Numbered from the stretch's first letter, positions 1 through 11,489 are shown. The stretch is DNA of 64,000 bases from Ziziphus jujuba (GCF_031755915.1 NC_083384.1:7480501-7544500); one strand, 5' to 3'. Translations and numbers: made by a program. The notes: generated by a model not told the origin, from the sequence alone.

Positions 1-2157
1 GGAGATGAATTTTTTGTCCTGTTTTAATTTTCCTAAGAAACCCCTTTATTTCTTCGTTGATTCAGTTTCAATGCGTCAATGAAACGACAAACAACAAGAA
101 GACGATGGGGTCAGCAGCTCTAATTTCTGCGATTGGATTTAACTTCAGGGTTGTTTCTCATACACGTCAGTGACCAGTGAAGTCTCTCTCTTTCTGTATC
201 ATTTAAGCTCCAGGGATTCATAGCTCTTGCTGTCTTTGAGGTCTCTTTTCCCATGCCAATTTTCCTTTCTGTATGATTGTGTGTGTCTATGTATAGCTGT
301 ATGTGAGTTGAAATTTTTGTGATTTTTTTTTGGACGTTAGGGTTTTGTGAATCTGAAAATGTTGCCGTTTGATGAGTGAGTGCCTTTTGAGTTTAATGGC
401 ATTATTGGTTTCTTTTTTTTTTTTTTCCTCTAATTGTTTTTCTTCTCATTTGGGGAAAGAATTAAAAAGTCAGACTTTAGATTCGTTTTGCTAATGTTAG
501 CAATTAAATCATAATCAAGACCATAAGAGATTGTCAAAAAACTTTGAAAAAACAAGAAATGGCAATGTATATATATATATACCAGTATGCAATAGATGAA
601 CCAGTATGACATAGATGACGGTATGTTGTTTGTGGATAGCATTTTACTATTCCTGTTCTATACAGGCTTATTGTCTGTACTGTCTTGTCCTGTTAGTCTA
701 TTCATAATTTTTGCTGTAAGCTTTCTTCTTTCTCTAAATTTTGGAACCCTTTTTGCTGCTCATTTATTTTTAAATCATTTTCTGAAACTTCTTTTATTTT
801 TTATTTTTTTAATGGTATACTCTCTAGCCTTAAGTGAGAAATATACTTCCTTAGAGAGAGATTCTACAGAATCTGTAAGACTTTCCAGAAATGCAGTGGA
901 AACTAATTATGTAAACATTGTGAGCTTGGACAATATTGTATTGCGTAATTAATGTTTGCTCGAACAGGAATCTCTGTGATTGATCATTTGCAGGGATCTT
1001 AATCCATTGCATATAATACTAAGTCAAAGAGATTGCAATGAAAAATTCTATAAAGATTTAATTACCCTTGGAGTTAAATATACGAGGAAATTACTTCAAT
1101 GGCTTAAATATTGACACATTGAATATTAAACCTCATCTTGTAATTTCTTTATGTTTGTTTCAGTCCTTCATGAAATTCATGCAGCTTTTACTCTGGGGAG
1201 GAAAGATTACAAACGAAGTGCGTCTTAAAAATTTTCATACCAATTGTGTTATGGAACAAATTTACTTCAAGGCAGTATAATCTGATGTCTTTTTTTTTGC
1301 GTTCACATATTATTGCAAGGTATGTATGTAATAACTCGTTCTAAAGGTTTCAACAAGTATATGGTACGGTTCACATTGCATACTTTTGATTGGAACTTGC
1401 ACACCGTTTATTTCAACTGGCAATCAAAGATTTTCTGGATTACTTTCCCGAGTATTGCTGCAATGATGGGACTGTAAATGAGAGACACAGTGTAATTGGG
1501 AAATCTTTCAAAATTCAGCCTTGGAATACAAGACTAGAATTCACTGGTAGTGTAAAATGTAATGTAGCATAACATAATCTGCTTCCTGGTCACATTGCCA
1601 AATGTTTGCCAGATGTATGGCTTGCAAATGATTTAAAGGGAGTACAAATATAAACTTCTTTGCTTAGAATTGATCTCTACTAATTGCATTTTTCTTCTGT
1701 TGCCAAATTATGCATATTACTGTTATCACCTTGTTTTTGACGTATACAGTGGCAAATAAGATATATTGTCTTTTCTTCCCATTTGAATCTGACATTATAT
1801 ATATGTATATATATTTTTTTCCTTTTCAATTGCAGGCTGGGGATGATACAATACAGTTGTGTTACAATTACATCAATGACTTTGAGACTAAAAATCAACC
1901 TTCTCAAAAGCTTTGCACACTTTGTGGTTTTAGTTTGTAGCAAGTAGGACTTATCTTTTTTTATGTCTTTTTCCAATCTGCACATGATATTTTATCCTTT
2001 TTTTTTTTTGTTTTTTTGTGGTTTTCAATTGCAGGCTGAGGATGCTCTTATGCAGTTAATTCATAACCTTGTCAAGCTTGCACACTTTGCAATTATAGTT
2101 TTTTGACAGTATTTAGAGGAGAAGCAACCATTAGAACTACCTTAATGGTGTGATTGA
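1..2157 (+). other. Unassigned region with exon-like segments
   Basis: I could not identify a gene here. An ATG at about 104 opens a short frame of about 22 codons. Several segments follow a pyrimidine run plus CAG like exon starts: near 1163 (a short frame ending at about 1225), near 1835 and near 2034. The last two begin almost identically (GCTGGGGATG and GCTGAGGATG) and each runs into a stop, as if one terminal exon had been duplicated. The 60-codon frame at 1390-1572 matches nothing I know. This may be the decayed 3' part of a plus-strand gene or non-coding RNA sequence. Nothing is claimed about function. Confidence 0.2.
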
Positions 2158-2309
2158 GAAGGTACCTATCGGCCCTCGACCTCTGCTGCTACCACAGAGC
2201 CCCAATTTTTCACAAAATAAATTTCACCAAACAGGTCGCATCGAAAATTTTTCGGATCGGATCAATAAAAATTCGGATTACCAACTCTAACAATAATGAT
2301 TTGGGAGGA

Positions 2310-2660
2310 AGATTGCCAAGTCTCTTCCTCTCTCTGTTGTGGGTGTGGCGTGTGGTGTATCTCTTCCTATTTCTCTTTCACTTCCTCTTCAATTTCTCTT
2401 TGCTTGCTGTCTCTGCTTTCTCTTCATCTCTTTCTCTATTACTTTTTCCCTCTTGAATTTTTTTCTCTGTTTTCTATCTCTTTCTTTTATCTCTCTGCTT
2501 TCTCTTTTACTTTCTCTCTTTGATTTTCTTTTTCTCTACTTTTCTCTGTCGATTATTTCTACTGACTTTGTTAGTTACCCTCTCTGCTTTCTAATGCTTT
2601 TTATATTTTCATTTTCTTCTTATTGCAATTCTTTTCTACTTTCTCAAATTGATTTCTTTT
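2310..2660. repeat. Polypyrimidine (CT-rich) tract
   Basis: About 350 bases are almost entirely C and T on the plus strand, with runs of TCTCTTTC-type sequence. The long open frames across it are low-complexity (Ser/Leu/Phe) and are not genes. Confidence 0.75.
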
Positions 2661-2920
2661 TGCACTTCTAGTTGTAATCCTTTTTCATGTTATGTGGTAG
2701 AATGGTTTATTCCTTAGGCCAGCAATTTTATATTTTATGAAATTCCATTTATATCCTTGAAAATGAAACCAAAATAAATAAATAAAAATAGAATACGCTA
2801 TTATGTAATCAACTATATATAAATATATCTAGAAAAAACTATTTTTTATTATTTTCAATATATATATACACATTTTTATTCTTTGAAAAATAGTTATTTT
2901 TAAATATATATATATATATA

Positions 2921-3086
2921 TACAGTCCGTCTATGGTGCGGACGGTTCTTGTGCGGACCACAGTATTGGTGACGGTTTTTCATAGTATTGGTGACGATTT
3001 TCTAAAAAACCATCGTTAATACTATGAAAAACTGTCACTAATACTACGGTCCTCATGCGGACCGTCCTCACCATAGAATTTCCATA
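2921..3086. mobile_element. Foldback MITE of about 165 bp
   Basis: The two halves are reverse complements over nearly their whole length. The left arm reads TACAGTCCGTCTATGGTGCG and continues through GTGCGGACCACAGTATTGG. The right arm returns the same sequence inverted and ends in CCATAGAATTTCCATA. A short centre of about 10 bases remains. It sits in a TATATA tract, so a TA target duplication cannot be separated from the flanks. A Tc1/mariner-type or similar non-autonomous DNA transposon fits; the superfamily is not certain. It has no coding capacity. Confidence 0.7.
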
Positions 3087-3136
3087 TATATATATATATC
3101 TTTTTTTTTTTTGGGAATAAACTACTAATGAGCAAC

Positions 3137-3395
3137 TGAGTCCTTTTTATGGAAAAGAACAAACAAAAAATGATCTTGAAATATATAAATATAAGATATA
3201 CCTTTTATTAACACGACTATGAAAATTTTTATGTAATATAAGAATGTTTTTTAGTACCAACTGAATTTTTACTGAATAAAAAAAAAAAAACTGAATTTTT
3301 ATGGAAAAGGAAAAAAACAAAAAATGATCGTAAAATATATAATTATTAGATAGACATTGTATTAACACAAGTTATAATGTTTTTTCTGTAATATA
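3137..3395. repeat. Diverged direct duplication, two units about 154 bp apart
   Basis: The segment starting near 3137 (ACTGAGTCCTTTTTATGGAA, then ACAAACAAAAAATGATC) recurs near 3290 (CTGAATTTTTATGGAAAAGG, then ACAAAAAATGATC), including the following AT-rich part ending in TAATATAA. No coding content. Confidence 0.6.
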
Positions 3396-3400
3396 AAACT

Positions 3401-3942
3401 ATTCTAAGAATCTTTTTCCTAAAAAAATATGAAGAAAAAAAAAACACACAAATAAAATATTACTAAAATTAAAAAAGAATGTTAATTTTTTACGGTTTTG
3501 TTATAAAGATATGATATTTTTATTTAATTCAAATAATTACATTATTTTATTACTAATCAAAGTAACATATTTACAAAATTACCTTTAAGAAGAAAACTTA
3601 TATTTTAAGCTTGTGATTTTTACAAAATTTTCACAATATTTATCGAATAAATCTTCTTAATTCTTAAAAGTTGTGAAACTTTTCCATAAAGCATACTAAT
3701 TATAATTAAACTTCTTCATTGAGGATATAAATAAGGATGTAAATTGGAATTTCACAAAATTTGGTATTGATAGCTTAATGGAACAAACCATTTTATCCTA
3801 TGACAATAGTGTTAAAGGGAGGACAATTAGAATTTTGTAATTAGAGAAATTAAAAAGAGAAATTAGAAAGAGTGTAGTAGAGAAAGTGTAGAGAGAGAAA
3901 AGAGTGAAAACAAAGTGGAGGGAGAGAAACTCTAAGCAAAGG
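3401..3942. other. AT-rich intergenic stretch turning purine-rich
   Basis: No gene seen. After about 3820 the plus strand becomes GA-rich (AGAGAGAAA motifs). The same GA-rich composition resumes after the LTR at 6801, so the LTR landed inside a pre-existing purine tract. Confidence 0.6.
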
Positions 3943-3947
3943 AAGTG

Positions 3948-6800
3948 TGTCAGGACCCGTCCAAGATTCCTCCCTGGAACCCTAGACAAGCCCTGATCCC
4001 AGGGAAATACCACCGAACCTTCCAACGGAAAATCCGGCAGCACCTCCCCTAAGGGTAGGACTAACCAAAAAAATTACCTGCACTGAAAACACACTTCTAT
4101 AATCGTCCCCTTATTCCTCCCACATTACTACAAATTGATTCCACAAATTTATAGCACTCCACAACAATAACGGCAAACCAGTGCATAAATAAAACATAAG
4201 TGTCCGAATAGTATACAGAGCCTCATGAAGTGCTAATCAACAGAAAATACAACGAAGATGAAAGAAATAGTACAACTGAAATGAATGAGTACAAAAGTAC
4301 TTCTCGAAACACGATAGCGGCGGAGAATTTGTTCGCCCCGGAAGAACATCTACCACCCCTTTGCAACTAAGGGAACAGAACTTAAAAACGTGAGATGCTA
4401 ATCATCTCAATGAGTGACCCTAGCTACTGAACACTTTTATAATAATAGTAACAAATAGGGGAATTGAATTAATACCAACAATTAATTAATAAATAATAAT
4501 AACAGTTGGAAATAATAATTTTCCCTCAAAACTCTCACTAATCACTCTGTTGGAAACATTCCCTTTTTAAAACAATTTCACAAAACCCGATATTCGTACT
4601 TCCCGAAAACCAAGGGATCAAACCATTTGATAAACAATAAATAAATAAATACCCCAATATATAATTAAAATGTAATAAATTTTAATAATTAAATTTTGTA
4701 CTCTTTGGGGTTTGAAATTTCTATCCGAAAAATTACACTTGATGCACCACACCATATACCAGTGATGTCCTCCGATACCCAGCATCCTGAGCACCGACTG
4801 GCGGGGAGATTAAAGAGAGAAACTTGCAAACGGCACTTCGACATCCCGACAGTACCGCTGCTGAAACCGTCATCCCGGCCAAGGGAGGGGCGGCTGTGGC
4901 CAATATCAAACTTGCCTGCCCACGGTCCAATGGCAACCACGGGAGACATAATACTTGCGCGCTAAACCACATAATACTTGTGCGCTAAATCACGTGTACA
5001 TACACCAGAACACCAATACTGTATGAGTGCGTCTAAAATAATTATTAAATCAACCGTACCGTTCTTACCAAAATTACAGTGGGAAATATATTAAATTTTC
5101 ACACTTACCATCCCACATATTTTTATTTAACAAACCGGTATGAAAACATCGATAACAAATAAACCATAATTTTCTCGTAATACGAGGTTCAATAGATAAA
5201 ATACCGTGGGCATAATTATAAAATTAAACCACGAATTTAAACGAATATTTTCATAAAATATTTAAACCAATTATGCCCAAAAATAATACTTAAAACCACG
5301 TACGATTATTATCGAAATATACTTTGCTCATGCATAATAAATAAATTAAATCACAATAAAACCATAATTGAATTGTACCACATGAGCATAATTTAAATAC
5401 CAATTAAACACCAATTAAACATAATTAATTGCCCAAAATATTTTTAAAGGTGGGTCACTCACCTGGAGCACGCAATTAAACCATGATCCACCATGGGATC
5501 AACTCCACGACTCACCGGTGCTCTTAGAACGCAATTCACACACAGTCAAATAAATTAATATTTTATTCGAGTAAATAATACCCGGTACCCGAGGGGTTGA
5601 ACACAAACGTTAACCAAAATTGTCAAATAATATACCGAATCGAAGCTTGAGCGACGAGGATTACAAATCCGGTCTTACTTCCCGGAGATCAGACCGGTGG
5701 TGGCCGGAATCTCGTCGGAAAGCTTTCGGGATTCAACTCTTCGATTCTCTCAAACCGTCACGAATTGGCGGAAAAGGATGCCGGATTTGGATTCAGGAGG
5801 TCGGAAACAGTGGACAAGGACCGGCGGTGCGACTGGGTACTCATCGGAACAGTAACTTCCGGCGAGCCGCCACGGTCACTAGCAACCGTCGCCGGCGGCG
5901 GCGCGTGCGGTGGCCATTGGCTGAGATTTTTGGCAGTTTTGTAGATCGAGGGGAGAGGGTTCCAACGGGACCGGCGGTGAGGCAAACGGAGGCCGGACGG
6001 CGGAGAAATCGGGGTTTGAAGATTTTAGGCCCCTCGCCGGAAAACGCTCCGATCCCGGCACGTCGGAGGTCCGGTGGCCGTGAAATTTGGTGGGTAGGCC
6101 AGACTTGAGGAGGTGGTGAGGGGTGGCTGGCGTGTGTGGCCAGAAAACGGCCGGAAAGGGGTCAAACGGCGGTGGAGGCTTCCGTCTGGCCGGCACGTGT
6201 AATGAGAATCGATCGAAAAATTTGTCGGAATTCGGCGGCCGGTCGGTTTCTCTCTCTCTCTCTCTCTCTCTCCTCTCTCTCTTTCTCTCTCTTCCCCGAG
6301 ACTTTTGTCAAATAAAAGCCACCATGGTGACACTGTTCATCCACGTGGACCAATCAGGTGATGACACGTGGCGTTACTGTGCACTTAAGCCAGATATAAT
6401 AAAATATTACGGTATCCGGGGAACTTCAAACGTCCATAACTTTTTAACCAAATGTCCGATTTAAGCGTGCCACTATTATATGAACTTGTATCGACAAGTA
6501 ATTTACAACCATACAAGAGTCAAAACAAAATTACACAACAAGAAAAAGTCAACTCCGGCACCTTTTGGACTGTTTGCACCTCGACCTGTTTTGCTCATAA
6601 CTTTCAAACCGTAGCTCCGTTTTCAACGTGCTACTAGTCTACGAACTCGTGCCAATGTGTAATTCATAACGGTGCCTCAGTCAACCTAGAATTCCAATCG
6701 GGTCAAAAAGTCAACTTTTGACCCCTTGGTCAACGGTCAACCTCGTTCACCCTCCGTCAACGTGCAAAAATTCCGACATGGTTCGGGACGGGGTGTTACA
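3948..6800 (-). mobile_element. Solo LTR, probable Tekay/Del Ty3-gypsy family
   Basis: On the minus strand it begins TGTAACACCCCGTCCCGAAC and ends GGGTCCTGACA, giving TG...CA termini over 2853 bp. Identical 5-bp duplications AAGTG flank it (3943-3947 and 6801-6805). No internal region adjoins it, so it is a solo LTR left by recombination between the two LTRs of a former element. Related LTRs occur at 24447, 41916, 46196 and in the outer copy at 40029. It carries a well-conserved island at about 4690-4970 shared with those copies and a (TC)n run near its left third. Short open frames in it (such as 162 codons at 5620) are not supported as genes. The family assignment rests on termini, length and the complete relative at 27541. 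Confidence 0.88.
6248..6294. repeat. (TC)n microsatellite inside the LTR
   Basis: Nearly uninterrupted TC repeat. The equivalent position of the related LTR at 46196-49050 (near 48510-48552) has the same tract, so it belongs to the LTR family. Confidence 0.8.
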
Positions 6801-7051
6801 AAGTGGGAGAAAGAGAACGGAGGGAAAGTAAGAAATAAAAATTAAGGAGAGAGTAGTGAGGTAGAGAAGGTGGGGGAAGGGAAGTAGAAGTCAAGAGAAA
6901 AAAAAAATAGGGAGGAAGACTTGTAGTGAGAAATCGAAAAGAGAATGTGGAGAAAGAATGTAAGGAGAACAACATAGGGAGAGGAGGCAGTAGCGAAAGC
7001 ACAGAGAGAAATGGGGGAGATAATGTAGGGAGAGTAGCTAAGGGAGGAGGC

Positions 7052-7082
<31 letters not shown>
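6801..7082. repeat. Purine-rich tract ending in a 27-base T run
   Basis: GA-rich sequence continues the tract interrupted by the LTR at 3948-6800. It ends in an uninterrupted T run at 7056-7082 followed by GGGCGACGG. No gene. Confidence 0.7.
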
Positions 7083-7721
7083 GGGCGACGGTTTTGATAT
7101 AATTGATCAAGGTTTTACGATAAATTAATTTCATTAAAATTTTATTTTATTTTTATTTCACTCTCAACAAAAAATTCAAAATAGCTTGAACAGTGCATTC
7201 ATAACATTATATCTTAACTCTCAAAATAACCAATATACTTGAGTGAAACTCATGATCCGATTAGGTCGTCTAAATGTCAGCAACATAGCAGAGATATCAT
7301 TTTGTATTAAACTCAAACTGAAAATCAAATTCTTTCTCCAAAACTAGTCTAGAAATGCATTTATGTCCCACATACAAAAACAAAAATAAAACTGGAAAAA
7401 TAAAATAAAAGCATTCAAGAAAAGCTAGCTCTTTACAAGAGAATTAGAGCTAGTATTATGCATTACAATTTTAGCACTTCATATATACATTGTAACAGAG
7501 ATGCAAACTAGCTTTTTTATGCAAACTAGGTCGTATGCATTGATTGTACAACAAACTATCTTTGTTTTTAGTACCATCTTACAATATTTCAGATTACCTT
7601 CTATCCAGAGGTAACTTTTTAAATATAATTCTTCAATCATGTACAGTACATACAATAATTATGTATTCGTTTATACGCATCATGATAACAGAGTGAACCA
7701 CCCACCAGCTTGTAGAAAATG
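7083..7721. other. AT-rich intergenic sequence
   Basis: No coding or element signature recognised. It lies just downstream of the stop of the CNL relic on the minus strand. Confidence 0.5.
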
Positions 7722-8155
7722 TTACTTCCAACGAGTATGGAGTTTGCAGCTGTTAATGAAATCTTTAGGCAGTGACAATTCTCTCCATCTGCCAAACTTT
7801 CCAAAGGGTTTACTTTTCAAATAGGTTGAATAAACTTCTTGGATAAGGGATACTTTCCAACAATCATTGTATTTTTCATCTACAGGGCATATCAGACAAC
7901 AAGCACTTTCAACTTGGTTAGATGCTCAATGTCAGACGGTACCTTCTCCAGAAACTGACAGCGGCTGATAATTGGCTCTTCAAGACAAGCCATAGCTCCT
8001 GTCTCCACTTCAATACTTCCAAGTTTATCAATTGATCATCAAGGCCTAAAATCTTAATATTTTTTTAAACCCATCAGAAAAAATAATTTCTTTCCAATGA
8101 GGTAGCATCTCCACACCTCCTTTCATATTTACTTGAAGGTTATCACTAATGGTCA
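7722..8155 (-). pseudogene. Relic of an RPM1-like CC-NBS-LRR C-terminus
   Basis: Reading the minus strand from about 8150 down gives broken pieces typical of the last LRRs and tail of RPM1-type CNL proteins. These are LPHWKEIIFSDGFKK, then ETGAMACLEEPIISRCQFLE, then KVPSDIEHLTKLKVL, and finally a WKVSLIQEVYSTY-type tail ending in LHTRWK and a TAA at 7722-7724. The frame changes several times between these blocks, with stops after the KVL block. I see no NB-ARC or coiled-coil part upstream (8160-8640 is AT-rich and unreadable), so this is a 3' remnant. The assignment comes from memory of the family's conserved tail; a protein search would settle it. Confidence 0.6.
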
Positions 8156-8635
8156 TTATTATTTGAACTGTTCATGAGGATACAAGTCATGTTTGAAAAC
8201 ATTTTTCTTACATTTGTTCTAATTTCTAAGGCTCGAACTTTAGAATTCTATCAAGTAAATACTAAATACAATGAAATAAATTTTTGCGATGAAACAAGTC
8301 AAATTAACACATTGAAAATTTTATACAGCAATAATGTTGTTGTCTATGAACTTTCTTTAATTTTCCTTTTATTTATATTTGTAGAGTATGAGACTGATAC
8401 ATCAGTTATAGGCTTTGGTTGGTTTTCGTACTCTTCATAGCAACACACAAATATAAAGTTCTCCCAATATGTGGACATATATATAAATGATTTTAGAAAA
8501 TAAAATAAACTATATGCAATAGATATCATACGGATGCAAAATGCCAGGTCAAACTTTTAAAGGCCTGTTAATTCCCTACTTTGAAATATAACAGGAAAAA
8601 TGCAACCTCAGCATAAACAATAAACCCCATAGCCC
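8156..8635. other. AT-rich stretch, nothing recognised
   Basis: It separates the CNL relic from the TRIM copy. A short frame at 8174-8440 has no recognisable features. Confidence 0.4.
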
Positions 8636-8934
8636 ACAGCCCTCAAGGTTTTAAAAGGCCTTTTAAGGGAAATGTATCCATACCCATTTGTATGGAGTGT
8701 TTCATTCCCTTTCCAACCGATATGGGATCCTCGTTGGCACACCGATTTGGATCCGGCTCTGATACCATCTGTGACAGCCCAGACCACCCGCATGAGATAT
8801 TTTCCTCTTTGGGCCTGGAGAATCCTCTTACAACCCAGCCCTCAAGGTTTAAAAGGCCTCTCAAGGGAAAAGGTATTCACACTCACTTATATGGAGTGTT
8901 TCGTTCCCCTTTCCAACCGATGTGGGACTTCACA
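8636..8934 (-). mobile_element. TRIM-type element, 3' LTR truncated
   Basis: On the minus strand a complete LTR of 165 bp (8770-8934) starts TGTGAAGTCCCACATCGG and ends GGCTGTCACA, with a CCATATAAGTG TATA-like site. It is followed at once by GATGGTATCAGAGCC, which contains the initiator-Met tRNA primer binding site TGGTATCAGAGC. About 45 bp of internal sequence follow, then a second LTR copy that breaks off at about 8636. Tiny LTRs, almost no interior and an iMet PBS define terminal-repeat retrotransposons in miniature (TRIM). It cannot encode protein. No TSD was found because one end is missing. Confidence 0.7.
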
Positions 8935-8974
8935 TATGGCCATTGTCGTTACTTGTCTAATAGTATAAGAAAGC

Positions 8975-9470
8975 ATTAAGATGCAATATTTGTTCTCCCA
9001 ACTCCATTAAAATGTCTAAAAACAAAAATGAGAACAAAAGCGGCACATGAATTTTCTACTTGTACAATAGCATAGATATTACAGAAATTTCCATTTCCAT
9101 ATCCTTTTGAGAATCCTAAACTAAAATAGGAGCCATCAATGTGTTTGGTCTGCTGAAGTTTTTGTATGCACTTCACATAATCTATTCGATGACAACAAGC
9201 AAACAAAATCATATCAATTTACCGATAAAGCTTTACTAGAAGAAACAGAGAAAGAGAGTAGCTTGACAAGAGCATGCATAACAAATAAGATAAATCTAAA
9301 AATATCATCCAATTCAAGCCTAACTGTCCGTTGGGTTCCAAGATTCTTCATATGGAAAACATTATACGAATAATCAGTGGCATTTCAATACTAAAGAGTG
9401 GAATTTTATGACTTCTAAATTACTAGTTTGCATAGCATACAGGTCAAACCCAAAAAAAAAGAAGCCAAAT
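8975..9470 (-). repeat. TNL 3'-flank segment, copy A
   Basis: This segment lies just downstream of the TNL C-terminal exon at 9512. It recurs, diverged, at about 54440-54850 and 55930-56400. The shared core includes GGAGCCATCAATGTGTTTGG, TCTGCTGAAG, CACTTCACATAATCT and a later GTTGGGTTCCAAG. A minus frame of 78 codons (8976-9212) is not preserved in the other copies, so I read it as untranslated or flanking sequence duplicated with TNL genes. Confidence 0.6.
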
Positions 9471-9511
9471 AGATATATCAATAGAATGTATGCTTTTTTA
9501 TTTACTTTCAA

Positions 9512-10033
9512 TTAATTAATTACCTCTTCTTGGAATTTGATGTTAGGATCATCATCCAACCGTCTTTTACTTGAACCCCGCCCATTTAATAGCTTAAACC
9601 CACACTTTTTGATCTCCCATTTCACATCTTTTCCCTCGACTAACATACCGATAAAAGCTTGGATGAAATTGCTACAAATAGAGAACCACTTTGCCCCAAA
9701 TGCACTTTCCAAATCAAAGCCGTGGCACCTAATTAAGACATGATCTTCATCTGTACTTCCAATATGAGGCAACAAACTACCATCATACTTATAAAAACAG
9801 TCACCATCACTGTTAATGTTGTTGGTTTTGAAATTTAATTCGAATCGAGTCTCAGCTACTGTAGAACAACTATACACAAAAACAATGCAAAAGATAAAAT
9901 AAAAGCAGTGAACATTCACATTAAAGCAATTTGGAGGAAGCTGGATATCGACTAAGTTCCCACGGTCCGTTTTATGGTTGAACCACTCTGGAATCTCATC
10001 TCCTGGATACACTATTTCAAGATATGAAATATC
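9512..10033 (-). pseudogene. TNL C-terminal C-JID/PL exon
   Basis: After a GTGGTACAG acceptor the frame starts DISYLEIVYPGDEIPEWF, the hallmark of the C-terminal jelly-roll/Ig-like (C-JID, post-LRR) domain of TNL receptors. It continues through QLPPNCF, FELNFKT and WEIKKCGFKLL and ends KFQEEVIN. The 173-codon exon is open throughout. The same domain recurs at 36869 and 62033. In working TNLs this domain helps recognise effectors; here the rest of the gene is broken. Confidence 0.85.
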
Positions 10034-10249
10034 CTGTACCACATAGACAATAAATTAATCTCAGTCACCGTAGAAATGATCCAATTCATAAACTAGCTAG
10101 AGCATATAGATGTGTATATATATATATATATGAGAGTATTCTATTGGACGACATTGGATAGCTAATTTTGTTGTTCACCTTGTTACATACACTTTATAGA
10201 AAACGAATATTTATATAGATATATATGTATACGGGGAGAGAGAAAAATA

Positions 10250-10462
10250 TTAGTTTATAATACATACATCCATATCCTGAGCAATCAAAGTTCTACTGCG
10301 ATCAGCAATTACTTGGTTGCGTGAGTTGTTATCCAATTGTAGACAACAGCTAAAATTGTAAACGTAATGTCTTTTTTTCACAACTACATCCTGAGCAGCC
10401 AAAATTCTACTGTGATCAGAAATTTCATGGTTGCATGAGTTGGTATCCAATTTTAGACAATG
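10250..10462 (-). pseudogene. Duplicated post-LRR tail of the TNL
   Basis: Two tandem copies of about 120 bp encode the same piece: SHCLKLDTNSCNHEISDHSR...LAAQD and SCCLQLDNNSRNQVIADRSR...LIAQD. This is the NCLKLD-type linker that follows the LRRs in TNL proteins. Each copy ends near CATCCTGAGCA on the plus strand. A TNL normally has one. The frame into the preceding LRR exon is interrupted by a stop after KPLHL. Confidence 0.7.
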
Positions 10463-10486
10463 GCTAAAATTATAAATGTAATGGCT

Positions 10487-10999
10487 TTATTTTGTTGCAG
10501 TTGGAGTCCTCCAAGTCCAACTTGATATTGTCTCCAATGATGTGCAACACCCTGCTTCGATATGAGATAAACATGGTGGAAGCTCTGGTATTGTTTTCAA
10601 TCTCCCACAACCAATTATATTCAAATATCCAGGAGATGAACTTGTACAATCCTCCGGGATTTCTGGAAGCTTTTCCAGCTTTTGGCAACGAGAAATATCC
10701 AGCTCCTTGAGATGTTTCATCTTCCAAATGCTTTCCGATAGACTTTTAATTGCTGTCCCATGCAATTTTAAATCCCTTATATTCAATGGAAGGTTTTCTA
10801 TGCCACCTTTCAGCTTGTCACAATCACTCAGATTTATATACTTAAGCTTGTGAAGATCCTTGAAAAATGAAGGAATTTCAACCAAATTTTTACAACCTTC
10901 AAGATTTATACATTCAAGATTTATAGCCCCACTCAAGTGTGGGAATCGAATAAGGTGCTCTGAATATTTAAGATCCAACTTCTTTAACTTCACAGGGAC
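10487..10999 (-). pseudogene. TNL leucine-rich-repeat exon (second)
   Basis: The exon opens after GTTTGTTGCAG with VPVKLKKLDLKYSEHL and carries about five LRRs (NLECINLEGCKNLVEIPSFF, KLKYINLSDCDKLKGGIENL, NIRDLKLHGTAIKSLSESIW, HLKELDISRCQKLEKLPEI). It ends in the LETISS motif that closes TNL LRR blocks. In this frame it stops after TPTATK. In the neighbouring frame the family-like LDLEDSNCNKIKPLHL continues, so a frameshift lies near 10530. Confidence 0.8.
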
Positions 11000-11122
11000 C
11001 TGCAACAAACCAAAAAAGAATAAAATAAAATGATTATATATATATATACACATCTAATGCAACATGATATATTATATATGTGCATAAATAATTCAATTCA
11101 CTTTATCATGTATAACATATAC

Positions 11123-11489
11123 CTGGTCCTCATCCCAATTTAGCTCCACTAGTTGGCTCTCACACATTACAAGCTCAACAACATTCTCTACCCTGAAATC
11201 TGATGGCAAATCTTTAAAGCGGTATGAATCCCACTGAAAATATCTTAGCTCATTAGAATCAAATGACTCAAGACCTTCAGGAGGGAGATATATAATTTTG
11301 CACGATTCCTTTTTGTTCAGCCTAGACAATCCTAGTTTCCTTAACAGTATGCTTTTCCAACCAAATCTTTTGTCGCAATGCATTTTAAGGAATCGTAGAT
11401 TTTTTATTTTTGAGAATGTTGTAGATTTCACATGTACATCATTTTCAAGTTTAGACTGATCCAATAATATGCTTTCAATTTTATAGCTT
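11123..11489 (-). pseudogene. TNL leucine-rich-repeat exon (first)
   Basis: The exon follows a GATTTTCACAG acceptor and ends with a CAG|GTATAT donor. It reads SYKIESILLDQSK, FSKIKNLRFLKMH, LRYFQWDSYRFKDLPSDF and VVELVMCESQLVELNWDEDQ, the standard first LRR exon of TNL genes. The frame is open. The end of the last visible exon at 63890-64000 is its counterpart in the right-hand TNL. The splice phase with the exon at 11584 does not fit cleanly, another sign of decay. Confidence 0.8.

Noticed and set aside
2154..2671. Several plus frames rich in Ser, Leu and Phe
   Set aside because: They are translations of a CT-rich tract with no start context or conservation.
5620..6464. Open frames up to 162 codons on both strands
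   Set aside because: They lie inside the LTR at 3948-6800 in GC-rich sequence. They are not kept in the sister LTRs and have no domain, so they are chance frames.
8636..8934. Cassandra-type TRIM carrying 5S rRNA sequence
   Set aside because: I looked for the 5S internal promoter motifs in the TRIM LTRs and did not see them; these are other TRIM families.
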